Assembly: GCF_000282475.1 (NCBI RefSeq)
Contig: NZ_AKJF01000063.1
Coordinates: 39,235 to 103,234, forward strand
Direction: 5' to 3'
From: Pseudomonas sp. GM78
GTDB taxonomy: Bacteria > Pseudomonadota > Gammaproteobacteria > Pseudomonadales > Pseudomonadaceae
DNA length: 64,000 nt
The notes beneath the pieces are model-generated. The model saw only the letters and a list, made by a program, of their open reading frames with translations, was not told the origin of the DNA and did not search any database. The position numbers and the translations under genes were made by a program. Below, in pieces: positions 34,803 through 45,329 of the stretch; position 1 is the first letter of the stretch; each line of letters opens with the position of its first letter.

Positions 34803-35717
34803 ATGCCTATCGCCCGCAAACCCCAACCTGCAAAACCCTCGTCCGCAGCCGATGCGCGGTCCCTGCGAACCCTGTTGCTCGCTAGCGACCTGCAACGAAG
34901 CGTACTCGCCGAACTGGATCGCAGCGGGCCGAACCCCTTCGCCTATTCCCCCTATGGCCTGCAAAGCGCCCCCAGACGGGCGGGGACGCATTTGGGCTTC
35001 AATGGGCAGTTCAAGGAAGGTACTACGGGTTGGTATCACTTGGGCAATGGCCATCGGGTCTATAACCCGGTGTTGATGCGGTTTCACAGTCCGGATCGGT
35101 TGAGTCCGTTCGGGAAAGGGGGATTGAATGCGTACGCATATTGCTCCGGCTCCCCCGTTAATCGCGTCGATCCAAGCGGAAGATCTTGGCTTGCACTCCT
35201 TGGAAGCGCTGTGGGTTCTTTTCTGAACGCCATTTTTGCCGGAACGGCAATTAGCAGGGCTGCGGCGTATATCGTGAAAAGCGAGCCTCAGAGCAGGATG
35301 TGGCGTATTGGCAATACCATGGCTTTTTGGGGCGGTGCTTCAGGTTTGCCATCGCGTGCAGTGGGGTTACCCGATAACATTCTCGCGCGAATGCCTGACA
35401 CCAGTTCGTTGCTGGGTTCGAATCTGGGTGTCATTGGCGGTCAGGGACTGACAGGGGGAGGTGCGCTCCTCTTGAATTACAGTAGCACCCGGACATGGAT
35501 GTCGAACGCAGCCAGTAATGGGCAGTCGAGGTGGCGCGTGCTGTGGGAGGCAACCAAGGAGGCCAGTGGGTGGAACCTGCTGCGCGGGCAGCCACAGGGA
35601 CATGTCCCGGGCAGGATTGCCAACACGCCTCTGGAGGTGGGTACAGTAGAGCCTCGGCAGATTGATCCCGTTGTTCAAGGTCAGGAGATCAGAGGCGTAA
35701 ACAGCACAAACTTGTGA
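34803..35717 (+). CDS. Orphan Rhs-core protein with hydrophobic C-terminus
   Basis: A 304-residue protein with only the Rhs repeat-associated core: YSPYGLQS near residue 48, LGFNGQF, then YNPVLMRFHSPDRLSPFGKG and the DPSG box near residue 124. It lacks the long YD-repeat barrel of full Rhs toxins. After DPSG comes a private region with a Gly/Ala-rich hydrophobic stretch (WLALLGSAVGSFLNAIFAG) that could enter a membrane, unlike any other copy here. No obvious immunity gene follows. Function unknown; relation to TccC/Rhs toxins is by core only. The most diverged of the five copies. Confidence 0.8.
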   Translation: MPIARKPQPAKPSSAADARSLRTLLLASDLQRSVLAELDRSGPNPFAYSPYGLQSAPRRAGTHLGFNGQFKEGTTGWYHLGNGHRVYNPVLMRFHSPDRLSPFGKGGLNAYAYCSGSPVNRVDPSGRSWLALLGSAVGSFLNAIFAGTAISRAAAYIVKSEPQSRMWRIGNTMAFWGGASGLPSRAVGLPDNILARMPDTSSLLGSNLGVIGGQGLTGGGALLLNYSSTRTWMSNAASNGQSRWRVLWEATKEASGWNLLRGQPQGHVPGRIANTPLEVGTVEPRQIDPVVQGQEIRGVNSTNL

Positions 35718-35810
35718 GCTATAGTTTTTCTGTGCGCTGCTACAGGGGCAGGGGGGCTTTGCGACGTTCAGCGCTTACTCATAAAACTTGTTTTTATGAA
35801 TGGGTTGAAT

Positions 35811-36998
35811 ATGAAGGCTTTCAATCGGGCGTTGGCGCTCCTTGTGTCAGTGTCTGCGAGTTTGATGGCAGCCCCCCAAACAAGGTCTCCAGCGGTCGAT
35901 TTTTATCATTGGGTCGAATCTGCACAAGGGCAAAAAGCATCCATTGCACAGCTAAGGCAGCAATGTGAAAACGTACTGGATGCCGAGAAAAACCTGAGTT
36001 GTTCCGTATCCGTTCTCGCCAGGATTTTCGAGGTTAAAGCCGCCAATGAATTGCCTGATTACTACCTGGCGATCAAGCGTAAACACGCTCAGGCGATAGA
36101 GGCCGATAAAGAGCTGAAGGCATTGTTCTCGATGTTCGGTAACCAGTCGCTTGCGACCCTGAGGGCGAGCGGCGATTTCACGGTAAAAAGAACTTCACGC
36201 CGACAAGTGCTCAGGATTCATCCGTATTCCAGTGACCATTTCATTGCCGAAGAGGTGCTGCCCTTCATCGATGTTGACGCGGCCAATGGTCATTCCGCAC
36301 GTTTCGTTCTCGACACCGGCGCTCCGCAAACCCGGGTCAATGCCGAAACGGCCAGGCTGATGGGGATCAAGTTGTTAACCGACTCCCACTACGCCTACAG
36401 CACGTTCTACGGCGAGAAAGACCTGTCTGCCCGGCTCGGAATTCTTGATTCCTTGAAAGTGGGCAAAAGCGAATTCCACAATGTGCTGGTGTTTGTCAGT
36501 GATCGGGACAATTTGCTGGGACTGGACCTGATCAGCAAGTTGGGGCGACTTAAAATCACCCGCAAAACCCTGGTGCTCAATCCCGCGCCTACCGCGCAAT
36601 GTGACTCACCGATCGCCTACACCCGCATGGATCTCAATCAACGCCTGACGATCGCTGTACGGCTCGATAACAGGGCCACGCTGGCGATAGTCGACACCGG
36701 GAACGTCGATTACCTGACCTCCGCCTCACCTGGGGATCGGGCCAATGTCGTAATGACCCCGGGTAACTCACTGATCGACGCAGCGCACAAGCAGCGTTAC
36801 CAAACCTTCAAGGGCATGTTGAATTTGCCGGGCGGTGCCATGGCGATCAACTACAGGTTTTATCCTGGCTTCACCATTCCGCCTTCGTGGGTGCAGGGAC
36901 AGTACGTGCCTTCGATTTTGCTGGGCTGGCGTGCGTTCGACGAGTTTGAATTGAACCTCGACATCGAAGCTGGGCGTTCATGTTTCAACAGGGTTTGA
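35811..36998 (+). CDS. Exported retropepsin-like aspartyl protease with two DTG motifs
   Basis: A 395-residue protein with a signal peptide (MKAFNRALALLVSVSASLMAA). Two aspartyl-protease-like sites occur in one chain: Asp168 in FVLDTGAPQTRV and Asp295 in LAIVDTGNVDYL, each followed at distance by a flap/strand ending in hydrophobic-Gly (NLLGLDLISKLG; SILLGWRAF). This is a fused, pepsin-like two-lobe arrangement built from retropepsin-type halves. The N-terminal 140 residues are helical with two cysteines. The start at 35811 gives a clean signal peptide; five codons upstream is possible. Flanked by an Rhs-core orphan and the DnaA-box array. Confidence 0.72.
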   Translation: MKAFNRALALLVSVSASLMAAPQTRSPAVDFYHWVESAQGQKASIAQLRQQCENVLDAEKNLSCSVSVLARIFEVKAANELPDYYLAIKRKHAQAIEADKELKALFSMFGNQSLATLRASGDFTVKRTSRRQVLRIHPYSSDHFIAEEVLPFIDVDAANGHSARFVLDTGAPQTRVNAETARLMGIKLLTDSHYAYSTFYGEKDLSARLGILDSLKVGKSEFHNVLVFVSDRDNLLGLDLISKLGRLKITRKTLVLNPAPTAQCDSPIAYTRMDLNQRLTIAVRLDNRATLAIVDTGNVDYLTSASPGDRANVVMTPGNSLIDAAHKQRYQTFKGMLNLPGGAMAINYRFYPGFTIPPSWVQGQYVPSILLGWRAFDEFELNLDIEAGRSCFNRV

Positions 36999-37016
36999 CG
37001 TGTTTACCCACAATCC

Positions 37017-37560
37017 CTGTTAGCGCTTCTGTGGATAACATGTTCGCCCCTCGCTGAAGCCCATGCAAACCGCAGGCTGCAAGGCTTAGATCAAATAGTA
37101 ACCAGCGTAAGTTGCGGTTTTTCCGCGTTTTTTTATCAGCGGAGGCCGATACTTGCCCCCAATCTCTGTTGGCGCTTCTGTGGATAAGATGTTCGCTTAC
37201 CGCTGGGGGCCTTATAAACAGAGGCTTTCAAGATTCTGGTTAAATATTGACCAAGTCCGGGTTTTCAACTGTTATACCCCGCGCAAACCCTGAAAAATCG
37301 CGGCTTTCAGAGCTTTTCCACAGAGGCATAATAGTTGCCCCCAAAGTCTGTTGGCGCTTCTGTGGATAAGGTGTTCGCCATCCTCTGCAGGCCACGTAAT
37401 CCGTGCTCTTTAGAGGATTGGTCAATAAATGATCAGCAACTATGGAAAACCCGGTTTCTGGATAAGTCACGGATTTTCTTTGGTTTGTGTGGAGAAAGTT
37501 TTGCACATTTCCACAGTTGTCCCCATTTGCTGTGGGTGGAGGTGTGGATAACTTGTTTGC
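37017..37560. repeat. Iteron-like array: four 31-bp units, each with a perfect DnaA box
   Basis: Units at 37017-37047, 37166-37196, 37348-37378 and 37530-37560 start 149, 182 and 182 bases apart. Units 1-3 are almost identical around GCGCTTCTGTGGATAA; unit 4 is diverged outside the box. Perfect TGTGGATAA (DnaA box TTATCCACA on the minus strand) is at 37030, 37179, 37361 and 37543, all in the same direction. Near-matches are TTTTCCACA at 37314, TCTGGATAA at 37457 and TGTGGAGAA near 37487. GCCCCCA-type sequence precedes units 2 and 3. Confidence 0.85.
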
Positions 37561-37654
37561 GGAAGGCTGGGAGCCTTATGGGGTATAGCGCTGAACGGAA
37601 TAGGTCATATTTCGTACAGATCTATAGGGAGGGGAGTATCACGAGCAAGCCCCC

Positions 37655-37756
37655 TTGTAGGAGCGAGCCTGCTCGCGATGGTGGTGAACGATGATGCGTA
37701 AAGTCAGATGCCCAGCGGCGCTCTTGAGTTTTTCGCGAGCAGGCTCGCTCCTACAG
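37655..37756. repeat. REPIN, arm core GCGAGCAGGCTCGC
   Basis: Arms 37655-37681 and 37731-37756 pair around a 49-base loop, directly downstream of gbcA. Confidence 0.9.
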
Positions 37757-37766
37757 TAGATGGGTT

Positions 37767-39062
37767 TTAGCCCTGAACTGGGACGCCTTTGAGGTAAGGT
37801 GCAGGCTCGGCCCCAAGGTTGCTCAGCAAGCGCTCGCTGTACCAATCCACGAAGTTCACCACGCCGAACTCGTAAGTCTTGGAGTACGGTCCTGGCTGAT
37901 ACGCGGTGGAGTTGATGCCACGCTGGTTCTCTTCGGCCAGACGACGGTCCTGGTCGTTGGTGGCGTCCCAGACCTGGCGCATGCGCTCCACGTCGTAGTC
38001 CACGCCTTCAACGGCATCCTTGTGCACGATCCACTTGGTGGTGACCATGGTTTCCTGTGCGCTGATCGGCCACACGGTGAACACGATGATGTGGTCGCCC
38101 ATGCAGTGGTTCCAGGAGTGTGGCAGGTGCAGGATGCGCATCGAGCCCAGGTCCGGGTTCTTGATGCGGCCCATGAGCTTGGCGCAGCCTTGTTTGCCGT
38201 CCAGGGTCATCGACACGGTGCCCTTGAGCAAAGGCATGCGCACGATGCGGTTACGCAGGCCGAAGCTGGCGTGGGCATAAGGGATCTTCTCGGCTTCCCA
38301 GGCAGCGGCAGAGGCGGCCACGTGGTCCTTGAATGCCTGGTCGGCGCGTGGGTCGGTGACGTCGTCCCATTCCAGCAGGGTTTTCAGCAGTTCCGGGTGC
38401 GACGCGTTGCAGTGGTAGCACTCGCGGTTGTTTTCCAGCACAAGCTTCCAGTTGGCTTTCTCCATCAAGGTGGTGGTGATTGCCACCTTGGTGTTTTCCA
38501 TGTCGTACGGTTCCATGTAATGGCTGAGCGTCGACAGGAAGTCATCGATGGCCGGCGGGTTCTCCGCCAGGCTGATGAAGATGTAGCCACCGGCGGTCTT
38601 CACGTTCACCGGTTTGAGGCCGTACTGCTTCATGTCGAAGTCGGCGCCCATTTCGGTACCGGCGAACAGCAGGCGACCGTCGAGTTCGTAGGTCCACTGG
38701 TGGTAGTGGCAGACCAGTTTGGCGACCTTGCCCTTTTCGCTGGTGCACAGGCGCGAACCGCGGTGGCGGCAGACGTTATGGAAGGCATGCACCACGCCAT
38801 CGGCACCACGGATCACGATGATCGGGTTCTTGCCCACTTGCAGGGTCAGGTAGTTGCCCTTGGTCGGGATTTCGCAGGTCATGCCGGCGATCAACCACTC
38901 TTTCTGGAAAATCTCCTGCATGTCGATATCAAACAGGCGCTCGTCAGAGTAAAACGGCTGCGGCAGCGAGAAGGTGCGCTCGCGCTCTTGCAGCATCTGT
39001 GCGGTGGCCTTGCGTGCGGGTTCCAGCGGATCGCCCAGGCTCAGGGTAGTAGTGACGTCCAT
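37767..39062 (-). CDS. gbcA: Glycine betaine monooxygenase, Rieske oxygenase subunit
   Basis: A 431-residue Rieske non-haem iron oxygenase that demethylates glycine betaine to dimethylglycine and formaldehyde. The 2Fe-2S ligands are Cys98-x-His100 and Cys118-xx-His121 (CRHRGSRLC, CHYHQW). The mononuclear iron site has His217 and His222 in NNRECYHCNASHPE with a later Asp. Divergent from gbcB, its reductase. GbdR activates both in P. aeruginosa. Confidence 0.95.
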   Translation of the reverse strand: MDVTTTLSLGDPLEPARKATAQMLQERERTFSLPQPFYSDERLFDIDMQEIFQKEWLIAGMTCEIPTKGNYLTLQVGKNPIIVIRGADGVVHAFHNVCRHRGSRLCTSEKGKVAKLVCHYHQWTYELDGRLLFAGTEMGADFDMKQYGLKPVNVKTAGGYIFISLAENPPAIDDFLSTLSHYMEPYDMENTKVAITTTLMEKANWKLVLENNRECYHCNASHPELLKTLLEWDDVTDPRADQAFKDHVAASAAAWEAEKIPYAHASFGLRNRIVRMPLLKGTVSMTLDGKQGCAKLMGRIKNPDLGSMRILHLPHSWNHCMGDHIIVFTVWPISAQETMVTTKWIVHKDAVEGVDYDVERMRQVWDATNDQDRRLAEENQRGINSTAYQPGPYSKTYEFGVVNFVDWYSERLLSNLGAEPAPYLKGVPVQG

Positions 39063-39357
39063 CGTTTAATCCTCAAGGCCATCTGCGTGGCCGGCGAAAG
39101 TGGCTAATCAGGTGTACTGCTAAGGGTTGCTACGCAAGGTGTAAAGATTGTGTCTTGGTATGGGGCGAGTGTGGGGCCGGCGCTGGCCAGAACCTTATCC
39201 ATGGGCGACATGGTGCAATCTGTTCCCGACGCGCAAGCCCCGGTCGTTGGGGGCTGGTCGCGATAAGCATGTGAATGTCGCAGATAGGTAAATGGGTGTT
39301 TCGCGCTATACGCAGAATCGCCAACATGAAGGCCGACAGTCGGCCGTGGAGATCAGC
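39063..39357. promoter_or_regulatory. Divergent gbcA / gbcB control region
   Basis: 295 bases without a gene. It holds a direct repeat, GTCGCGATA at 39257 and GTCGCAGATA at 39277, 20 bases apart, near the gbcB side, and an opposite-facing GGGCGACATGG at 39203-39213. The spacing of two helical turns suits an AraC-type dimer, and GbdR is the expected regulator. Core promoters were not assigned. Confidence 0.65.
39257..39286 (+). promoter_or_regulatory. Candidate GbdR operator (direct repeat GTCGC-GATA)
   Basis: GTCGCGATA (39257-39265) and GTCGCAGATA (39277-39286) start 20 bases apart. The 10-mer TGTCGCAGAT at 39276-39285 recurs exactly at 8796-8805 (minus strand) and with one change at 26139-26148, all in promoters of betaine-pathway genes. 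Confidence 0.5.
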
Positions 39358-40458
39358 ATGTCCAACAGCTTCCTGAACCCGGTAACCACCCAGACCTGGG
39401 CCAATGGTCGGCACATCGTCCGGTGTGTCAAAGTCATCCAGGAAACCTGGGATGTGCGCACCTTCTGTTTCATGGCCGACCAGCCGATCATGTTCTTCTT
39501 CAAGCCCGGGCAGTTTGTCACCCTGGAGCTGGAAATCGAAGGCCAGCCGATCATGCGGTCGTACACCATTTCCAGCTCGCCGTCGGTGCCGTACAGCTTT
39601 TCGGTAACCATCAAGCGTGTGCCGGGCGGCAAGGTGTCCAACTGGCTGCACGACACCCTGCACGAAGGCCAGGAGCTGGCGGTGCACGGGCCGGTCGGGC
39701 TGTTCAACGCCATGGACTTCACCGCGCCAAAGGTGCTTTACCTTAGCGGTGGCGTCGGCATCACGCCGGTCATGTCCATGGCGCGCTGGTTCTACGACAC
39801 CAACGGCAATGTCGACATGGTGTTTATCCACAGCGCCCGTTCGCCCAAGGACATCATTTACCACCGCGAACTGGAACACATGGCGTCGCGGATCGACAAC
39901 TTCAGCCTGCACCTGATCTGCGAGAAGCACGGCATGGGCGAGCCCTGGGCCGGTTATCGCGGTTACCTCAACCACCGAATGCTGGAACTGATGGCGCCGG
40001 ACTTCCTTGAGCGGGAAGTGTTCTGCTGCGGCCCGACGCCGTACATGAATGCGGTCAAGCGCTTGCTGGAAGCCGCGGGCTTCGACATGAAGCGTTATCA
40101 CGAGGAATCCTTCGGCGCGACGCCGCCAGAGGCGCGTGCCGACGCTGTGGAGCATGCCGAACAAGCGGCCGAAGCACCGGAAGTCGACGTGGCGGATCTG
40201 CACCAGGTGGAGTTCATCTCGTCCGGCAAGAGCATTCGCGTGGCGCCTGGCGAAACCGTGCATGCGGCGGCGGCCAAGGTCGGCTTGCTGATTCCCAAAG
40301 CCTGCGGCATGGGTATCTGCGGTACCTGCAAGGTGTTGAAACTGGGCGGGGAAGTGGAGATGGAGCACAACGGCGGAATCACCGAGGAAGACGAAGCCGA
40401 AGGGTACATCCTGTCGTGCTGCAGCGTGCCGAAGGGCGATGTGCGCATCGAGTTCTGA
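39358..40458 (+). CDS. gbcB: Glycine betaine monooxygenase, ferredoxin reductase subunit
   Basis: A 366-residue electron-transfer partner of GbcA. An FNR-type FAD domain (MRSYTISSSPSVPYSF, near residue 65) is followed by an NAD-binding domain (YLSGGVGITPVMSM, then FCCGPTPYMNAVK). The C-terminal plant-type 2Fe-2S ferredoxin has Cys316, Cys321, Cys324 and Cys354/355 (ACGMGICGTC, LSCCS). Start at 39358 follows GGAG and begins the conserved MSNSFLNP; the frame extends 22 codons into the promoter. Confidence 0.94.
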   Translation: MSNSFLNPVTTQTWANGRHIVRCVKVIQETWDVRTFCFMADQPIMFFFKPGQFVTLELEIEGQPIMRSYTISSSPSVPYSFSVTIKRVPGGKVSNWLHDTLHEGQELAVHGPVGLFNAMDFTAPKVLYLSGGVGITPVMSMARWFYDTNGNVDMVFIHSARSPKDIIYHRELEHMASRIDNFSLHLICEKHGMGEPWAGYRGYLNHRMLELMAPDFLEREVFCCGPTPYMNAVKRLLEAAGFDMKRYHEESFGATPPEARADAVEHAEQAAEAPEVDVADLHQVEFISSGKSIRVAPGETVHAAAAKVGLLIPKACGMGICGTCKVLKLGGEVEMEHNGGITEEDEAEGYILSCCSVPKGDVRIEF

Positions 40459-40474
40459 TAAACGCTATAGAAAC

Positions 40475-40580
40475 CTGTGGGAGCGAGCCTGCTCGCGATT
40501 GCGGTGGATCAGCCAACATTGATGTTGGATTTGATTCCGTCATCGTCGGAACGCCGCCCGGAGCCGGCTCACTCCCACAG
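40475..40580. repeat. REPIN with one decayed arm
   Basis: Left arm 40475-40500 is intact (CTGTGGGAGCGAGCCTGCTC); the right arm near 40545-40580 has lost pairing in its inner half but keeps CTCCCACAG. Lies between the convergent gbcB and ltaA. Confidence 0.7.
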
Positions 40581-40600
40581 AGTTTGTGTGAACCCCTGTT

Positions 40601-41641
40601 TTAGTGGGACATCACTTCCCGAATATCCCGTGCCAATTCCCGTACGCGCTCTTCTTCGGTGTCCCACGAGCACATGAAGCGGGCGCCGCCGTTGCCGATG
40701 AAGGTGTAGAAGCGCCAGCCCTTGGCGGTCAACGCGGCGATGGCCGGTTCCGACAGTTGCAGGAACACGCCGTTGGCCTGCACCGGGAACATCAATTCCA
40801 CGCCAGGAATGTCGCTGACCAGTTCGGCCAGCAATTGCGCGCAGCGGTTGGCATGGTTGGCGTATTTGAGCCAGGCGTCGTTTTCCAGGATGCCGACCCA
40901 CGGCGCCGACAGGAAGCGCATCTTTGAAGCAAGCTGCCCAGCCTGTTTGCAGCGGTAATCGAAGTCTTCAGCCAGCTTGTGGTTGAAGAACAGGATCGCC
41001 TCACCCACCGCCATGCCGTTTTTCGTGCCGCCAAAGCACAGCACGTCGACGCCGGCCTTCCAGGTCAGGTCCGCTGGCGTACACCCGAGGAACGCGCAAG
41101 CGTTGGAGAATCGCGCGCCGTCCATGTGCAGGTTCAGGCCCAGCTCCTTGCAGGTGGCGCTGATGGCGCGGATTTCGTCCGGGGTGTAGACGCTGCCGAC
41201 TTCGGTGGCCTGGGTCAGGGTCACGACGCGGGGTTTGGGGTAGTGGATGTCCTGGCGCTTGAGGGCGATTTCGCGGATCGAATCCGGCGTCAGCTTGCCG
41301 TTTTCGGTGCGGGCGATCAGCAGTTTGGAACCATTGGAGAAGAATTCCGGTGCGCCGCATTCGTCGGTTTCGACGTGAGCTGTTTCCGAGCAGATCACGC
41401 TGTGGTAACTCTGGCACAGCGACGACAGGGCCAATGAGTTGGCGGCGGTGCCGTTGAAGGCGAAGAACACTTCACAGTCGGTTTCGAACAGTTTGCGGAA
41501 ATGGTCGGACGCGCGGGCGGTCCACTCGTCGTCACCGTAAGCGCGCTGGTGGCCATGGTTGGCCTGTTCCATGGCAGCCCAGGCTTCAGGGCAGATGCCG
41601 GAATAGTTGTCGCTGGCGAATTGTTGGCTCTTATCGGTCAT
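40601..41641 (-). CDS. ltaA: Low-specificity L-threonine aldolase
   Basis: A 346-residue PLP enzyme of fold type I, cleaving L-threonine/allo-threonine to glycine and acetaldehyde. The PLP lysine is Lys207 in CFGGTKNGMAVGE, and LNLHMDGARFSNACAFLG carries the cofactor Asp. The ATG at 41641 is used since the upstream frame is Arg-rich and unrelated; the length (346) matches the family. Placed between gbcAB and glyA as in P. aeruginosa, it adds another glycine-producing step. Confidence 0.93.
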   Translation of the reverse strand: MTDKSQQFASDNYSGICPEAWAAMEQANHGHQRAYGDDEWTARASDHFRKLFETDCEVFFAFNGTAANSLALSSLCQSYHSVICSETAHVETDECGAPEFFSNGSKLLIARTENGKLTPDSIREIALKRQDIHYPKPRVVTLTQATEVGSVYTPDEIRAISATCKELGLNLHMDGARFSNACAFLGCTPADLTWKAGVDVLCFGGTKNGMAVGEAILFFNHKLAEDFDYRCKQAGQLASKMRFLSAPWVGILENDAWLKYANHANRCAQLLAELVSDIPGVELMFPVQANGVFLQLSEPAIAALTAKGWRFYTFIGNGGARFMCSWDTEEERVRELARDIREVMSH

Positions 41642-41774
41642 GGCCCTGCTTTCCGTGGTCGAGGCGCTTATGGTGAAGCGTCTCGTGGTCAATGATGGTG
41701 CGCACCTTACCGAAGATCGTCCGGGGCGCGCACGGGATGTCTCTGTCAGAACATTACAAGGATGTTGGGCAATT

Positions 41775-42503
41775 ATGCACATGGCTACACACTTAAATCA
41801 GCGCGACCGTGCACTGGATCTGCTCAAGTGGCTGGCGCTGCTGAGCATGGTGCTCGATCACCTTCGATATGTCGGCTACTCCGCCGATTGGCTGTATGTG
41901 CCGGGACGCCTGGCCTTTCCGTGGTTTTGCCTGGCGATGGCGGCCAATCTGGCGCGCAAGCCGGCGGTGGCAACCAACGGGCAGTGGCGCTATCTGGGCT
42001 GGTTGTTGATGTTTAGCGCCGTGAGTGAAATACCCTACCGAATGTTCATTCCCAACCCCGACACGTTGAACGTGATGCCCACGCTGGCGCTAGGCCTGTT
42101 GGTGGTGCGCGGCTGGCAGGACCGGACCCTGCCGGCGCGTCTGTTGGCAGTCGGCGCCGTCGTGCTGGCGGCACTGTTTGCGCGACAGCTGATGTTCGGG
42201 TTTTTCGGCGTGATGTTGCCGCTGGCAATGCTGCTGGTGATCCAGCGACCGTGGTATTTCGCGCTGTTGCCGGGAGTGGTTTGTCTGGCGGCCAATCAAT
42301 GGCAGGTGCTGTATTACTCCGTTCGATTGGGTAATCACGTGGCTCTGGCGGCTGTCGTTACTTGTCTGATTGCGCCATGGCTGGGGGTGTTCCTGTTGCG
42401 ACACGCCCATGACGTAAAACCACCGCCGATGCGGCGCTGGGCGTATGCGCTGTATCCCGTGCATTTCCTCATGTTGCTGGCACTACGACAGGTCATCGCC
42501 TGA
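41775..42503 (+). CDS. TraX-like membrane protein
   Basis: A 242-residue polytopic membrane protein with seven or eight hydrophobic segments. It begins LDLLKWLALLSMVLDHLRY, the hallmark opening of the TraX family named after the F-pilin acetylase. Chromosomal TraX proteins are far more common than plasmid ones and have no known role; there are no other conjugation genes here. The ATG at 41775 is followed two codons later by another ATG. Divergent from ltaA. Confidence 0.82.
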   Translation: MHMATHLNQRDRALDLLKWLALLSMVLDHLRYVGYSADWLYVPGRLAFPWFCLAMAANLARKPAVATNGQWRYLGWLLMFSAVSEIPYRMFIPNPDTLNVMPTLALGLLVVRGWQDRTLPARLLAVGAVVLAALFARQLMFGFFGVMLPLAMLLVIQRPWYFALLPGVVCLAANQWQVLYYSVRLGNHVALAAVVTCLIAPWLGVFLLRHAHDVKPPPMRRWAYALYPVHFLMLLALRQVIA

Positions 42504-42504
42504 C

Positions 42505-42597
42505 CTTGTAGGAGTGAGCCTGCTCGCGATGGCGGCGGGTCAGCCGACATCAATGTTGAATGTGAGGCCGCTATCGCGAGCAGGCTCGCTCCTACAG
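42505..42597. repeat. REPIN, arm core GCGAGCAGGCTCGC
   Basis: Arms 42505-42535 and 42568-42597 pair well around a 32-base loop, immediately after the TraX-like gene. Confidence 0.9.
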
Positions 42598-42720
42598 GGA
42601 TCTGTGGAGGATCAAAGGTCATGTATGGCATGCCATTTCCCAGCATGTCGTAAACGCACCTTTGCGTGGCGCGCGTAGGCATTTGACGACTCCAAGCCGG
42701 TCATACCATCGCTATCAAAG

Positions 42721-42745
42721 GGCACTGCCGAAAAGCCAGTGCCTC
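42721..42745 (+). other. Hairpin in glyA leader
   Basis: GGCACTG / CAGTGCC around a CCGAAAAGC loop (about 42720-42743) lies 45-65 bases before the glyA ATG. No T-run follows. It could be a leader structure controlling glyA; it does not fit a known riboswitch that I can recall. Confidence 0.4.
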
Positions 42746-42786
42746 ACCGAGACGAATGGCGCACCGCCGCCGCTGGGAGAGACGCG

Positions 42787-44040
<1,254 letters not shown>

Positions 44041-44064
44041 GCGCGGTTTTTGGAGTAAATGACT

Positions 44065-45315
44065 ATGCAACGCTACTCAGGCTTCGGCCTCTTCAAACAC
44101 TCGCTCAGCCACCACGAAAACTGGCAGCGCATGTGGCGCACACCGACCCCGAAAAAGGTCTACGACGTGGTCATCGTCGGCGGTGGCGGGCATGGTCTGG
44201 CGACCGCCTACTACCTGGCCAAGGAACACGGCATCACCAACGTGGCCGTGGTCGAGAAAGGCTGGCTGGGCGGCGGTAACACCGCGCGCAACACCACCAT
44301 CGTGCGCTCCAACTACCTGTGGGACGAGTCGGCTCACCTGTACGAACACGCGATGAAACTGTGGGAAGGCCTGTCCCAGGACCTGAACTACAACGTGATG
44401 TTCTCCCAGCGTGGCGTCTACAACCTGTGCCACACCCTGCAGGACATTCGTGATTCCGAGCGTCGGGTCAGCGCCAACCGCCTCAACGGCGTCGACGGCG
44501 AGCTGCTCGATGCCAAACAAGTAGCCGACGAGATTCCGTACCTCGACTGCTCCAAGAACACCCGCTACCCGGTGATGGGCGCCACCGTCCAGCGTCGCGG
44601 CGGCGTGGCCCGTCACGATGCCGTGGCCTGGGGCTTTGCCCGTGCCGCCGACGCCTTGGGCGTGGACCTGATCCAGCAGACCGAAGTGATCGGTTTCCGC
44701 AAGGAAAACGGTGTGTGCATCGGCGTGGAAACCAACAAGGGCTTCATCGGCGCCAAGCGCGTCGGCGTAGTGACCGCCGGTAACTCCGGGCACATGGCCA
44801 AGCTCGCCGGTTTCCGTCTGCCGATCGAATCGCACCCGCTGCAAGCGCTGGTGTCCGAGCCGATCAAGCCGATTATCGACAGCGTGATCATGTCCAACGC
44901 CGTACACGGTTACATCAGCCAGTCCGACAAGGGCGACCTGGTGATCGGCGCCGGTATCGACGGCTACAACGGCTATGGCCAGCGTGGTTCGTACCCGGTG
45001 ATCGAGCACACCGTCCAGGCCATCGTCGAGATGTTCCCGGTCTTGTCCCGCGTACGCATGAACCGTCAGTGGGGCGGCATCGTCGACACCACCCCGGATG
45101 CGTGCCCGATCATCTCGAAAACCCCGGTGCCGAACATGTTCTTCAACTGCGGTTGGGGTACCGGTGGCTTCAAGGCAACACCTGGCTCGGGCAACGTATT
45201 TGCCGCAAGCCTGGCCAAGGGCGAAATGCACCCACTGGCCGCACCTTTCTCCATCGACCGTTTCCACAACGGTGCGTTGATCGATGAACACGGCGCTGCT
45301 GCGGTTGCCCACTAA
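44065..45315 (+). CDS. soxB: Sarcosine oxidase beta subunit
   Basis: A 416-residue flavoprotein subunit of heterotetrameric sarcosine oxidase, with the ADP-binding fold [20 protein letters not shown] near residue 35 and [17 protein letters not shown], whose His/Arg area holds the covalent FMN in the family. C-terminal [12 protein letters not shown] closes the FAD domain. Start at 44065 is preferred over an ATG two codons earlier because GGAG lies nine bases before it. First of soxBDAG. Confidence 0.95.
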   Translation: MQRYSGFGLFKHSLSHHENWQRMWRTPTPKKVYDVVIVGGGGHGLATAYYLAKEHGITNVAVVEKGWLGGGNTARNTTIVRSNYLWDESAHLYEHAMKLWEGLSQDLNYNVMFSQRGVYNLCHTLQDIRDSERRVSANRLNGVDGELLDAKQVADEIPYLDCSKNTRYPVMGATVQRRGGVARHDAVAWGFARAADALGVDLIQQTEVIGFRKENGVCIGVETNKGFIGAKRVGVVTAGNSGHMAKLAGFRLPIESHPLQALVSEPIKPIIDSVIMSNAVHGYISQSDKGDLVIGAGIDGYNGYGQRGSYPVIEHTVQAIVEMFPVLSRVRMNRQWGGIVDTTPDACPIISKTPVPNMFFNCGWGTGGFKATPGSGNVFAASLAKGEMHPLAAPFSIDRFHNGALIDEHGAAAVAH

Positions 45316-45329
45316 CAGGAGAAATCCCC

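Larger units (their letters stand above)
36999..37766. other. 768-bp gene-free region with DnaA-box repeat array
   Basis: No credible gene. It is AT-richer than its surroundings and consists of degenerate repeats about 150-180 bases long, each centred on a 31-base unit with a perfect TGTGGATAA. A REPIN (37655-37756) closes the region before the gbcA stop. Confidence 0.8.

Noticed and set aside
41775-42503. TraX-like gene as sign of a conjugative element
   Set aside because: No other transfer, mobilisation or integration genes are nearby, and TraX-family proteins are common on chromosomes.
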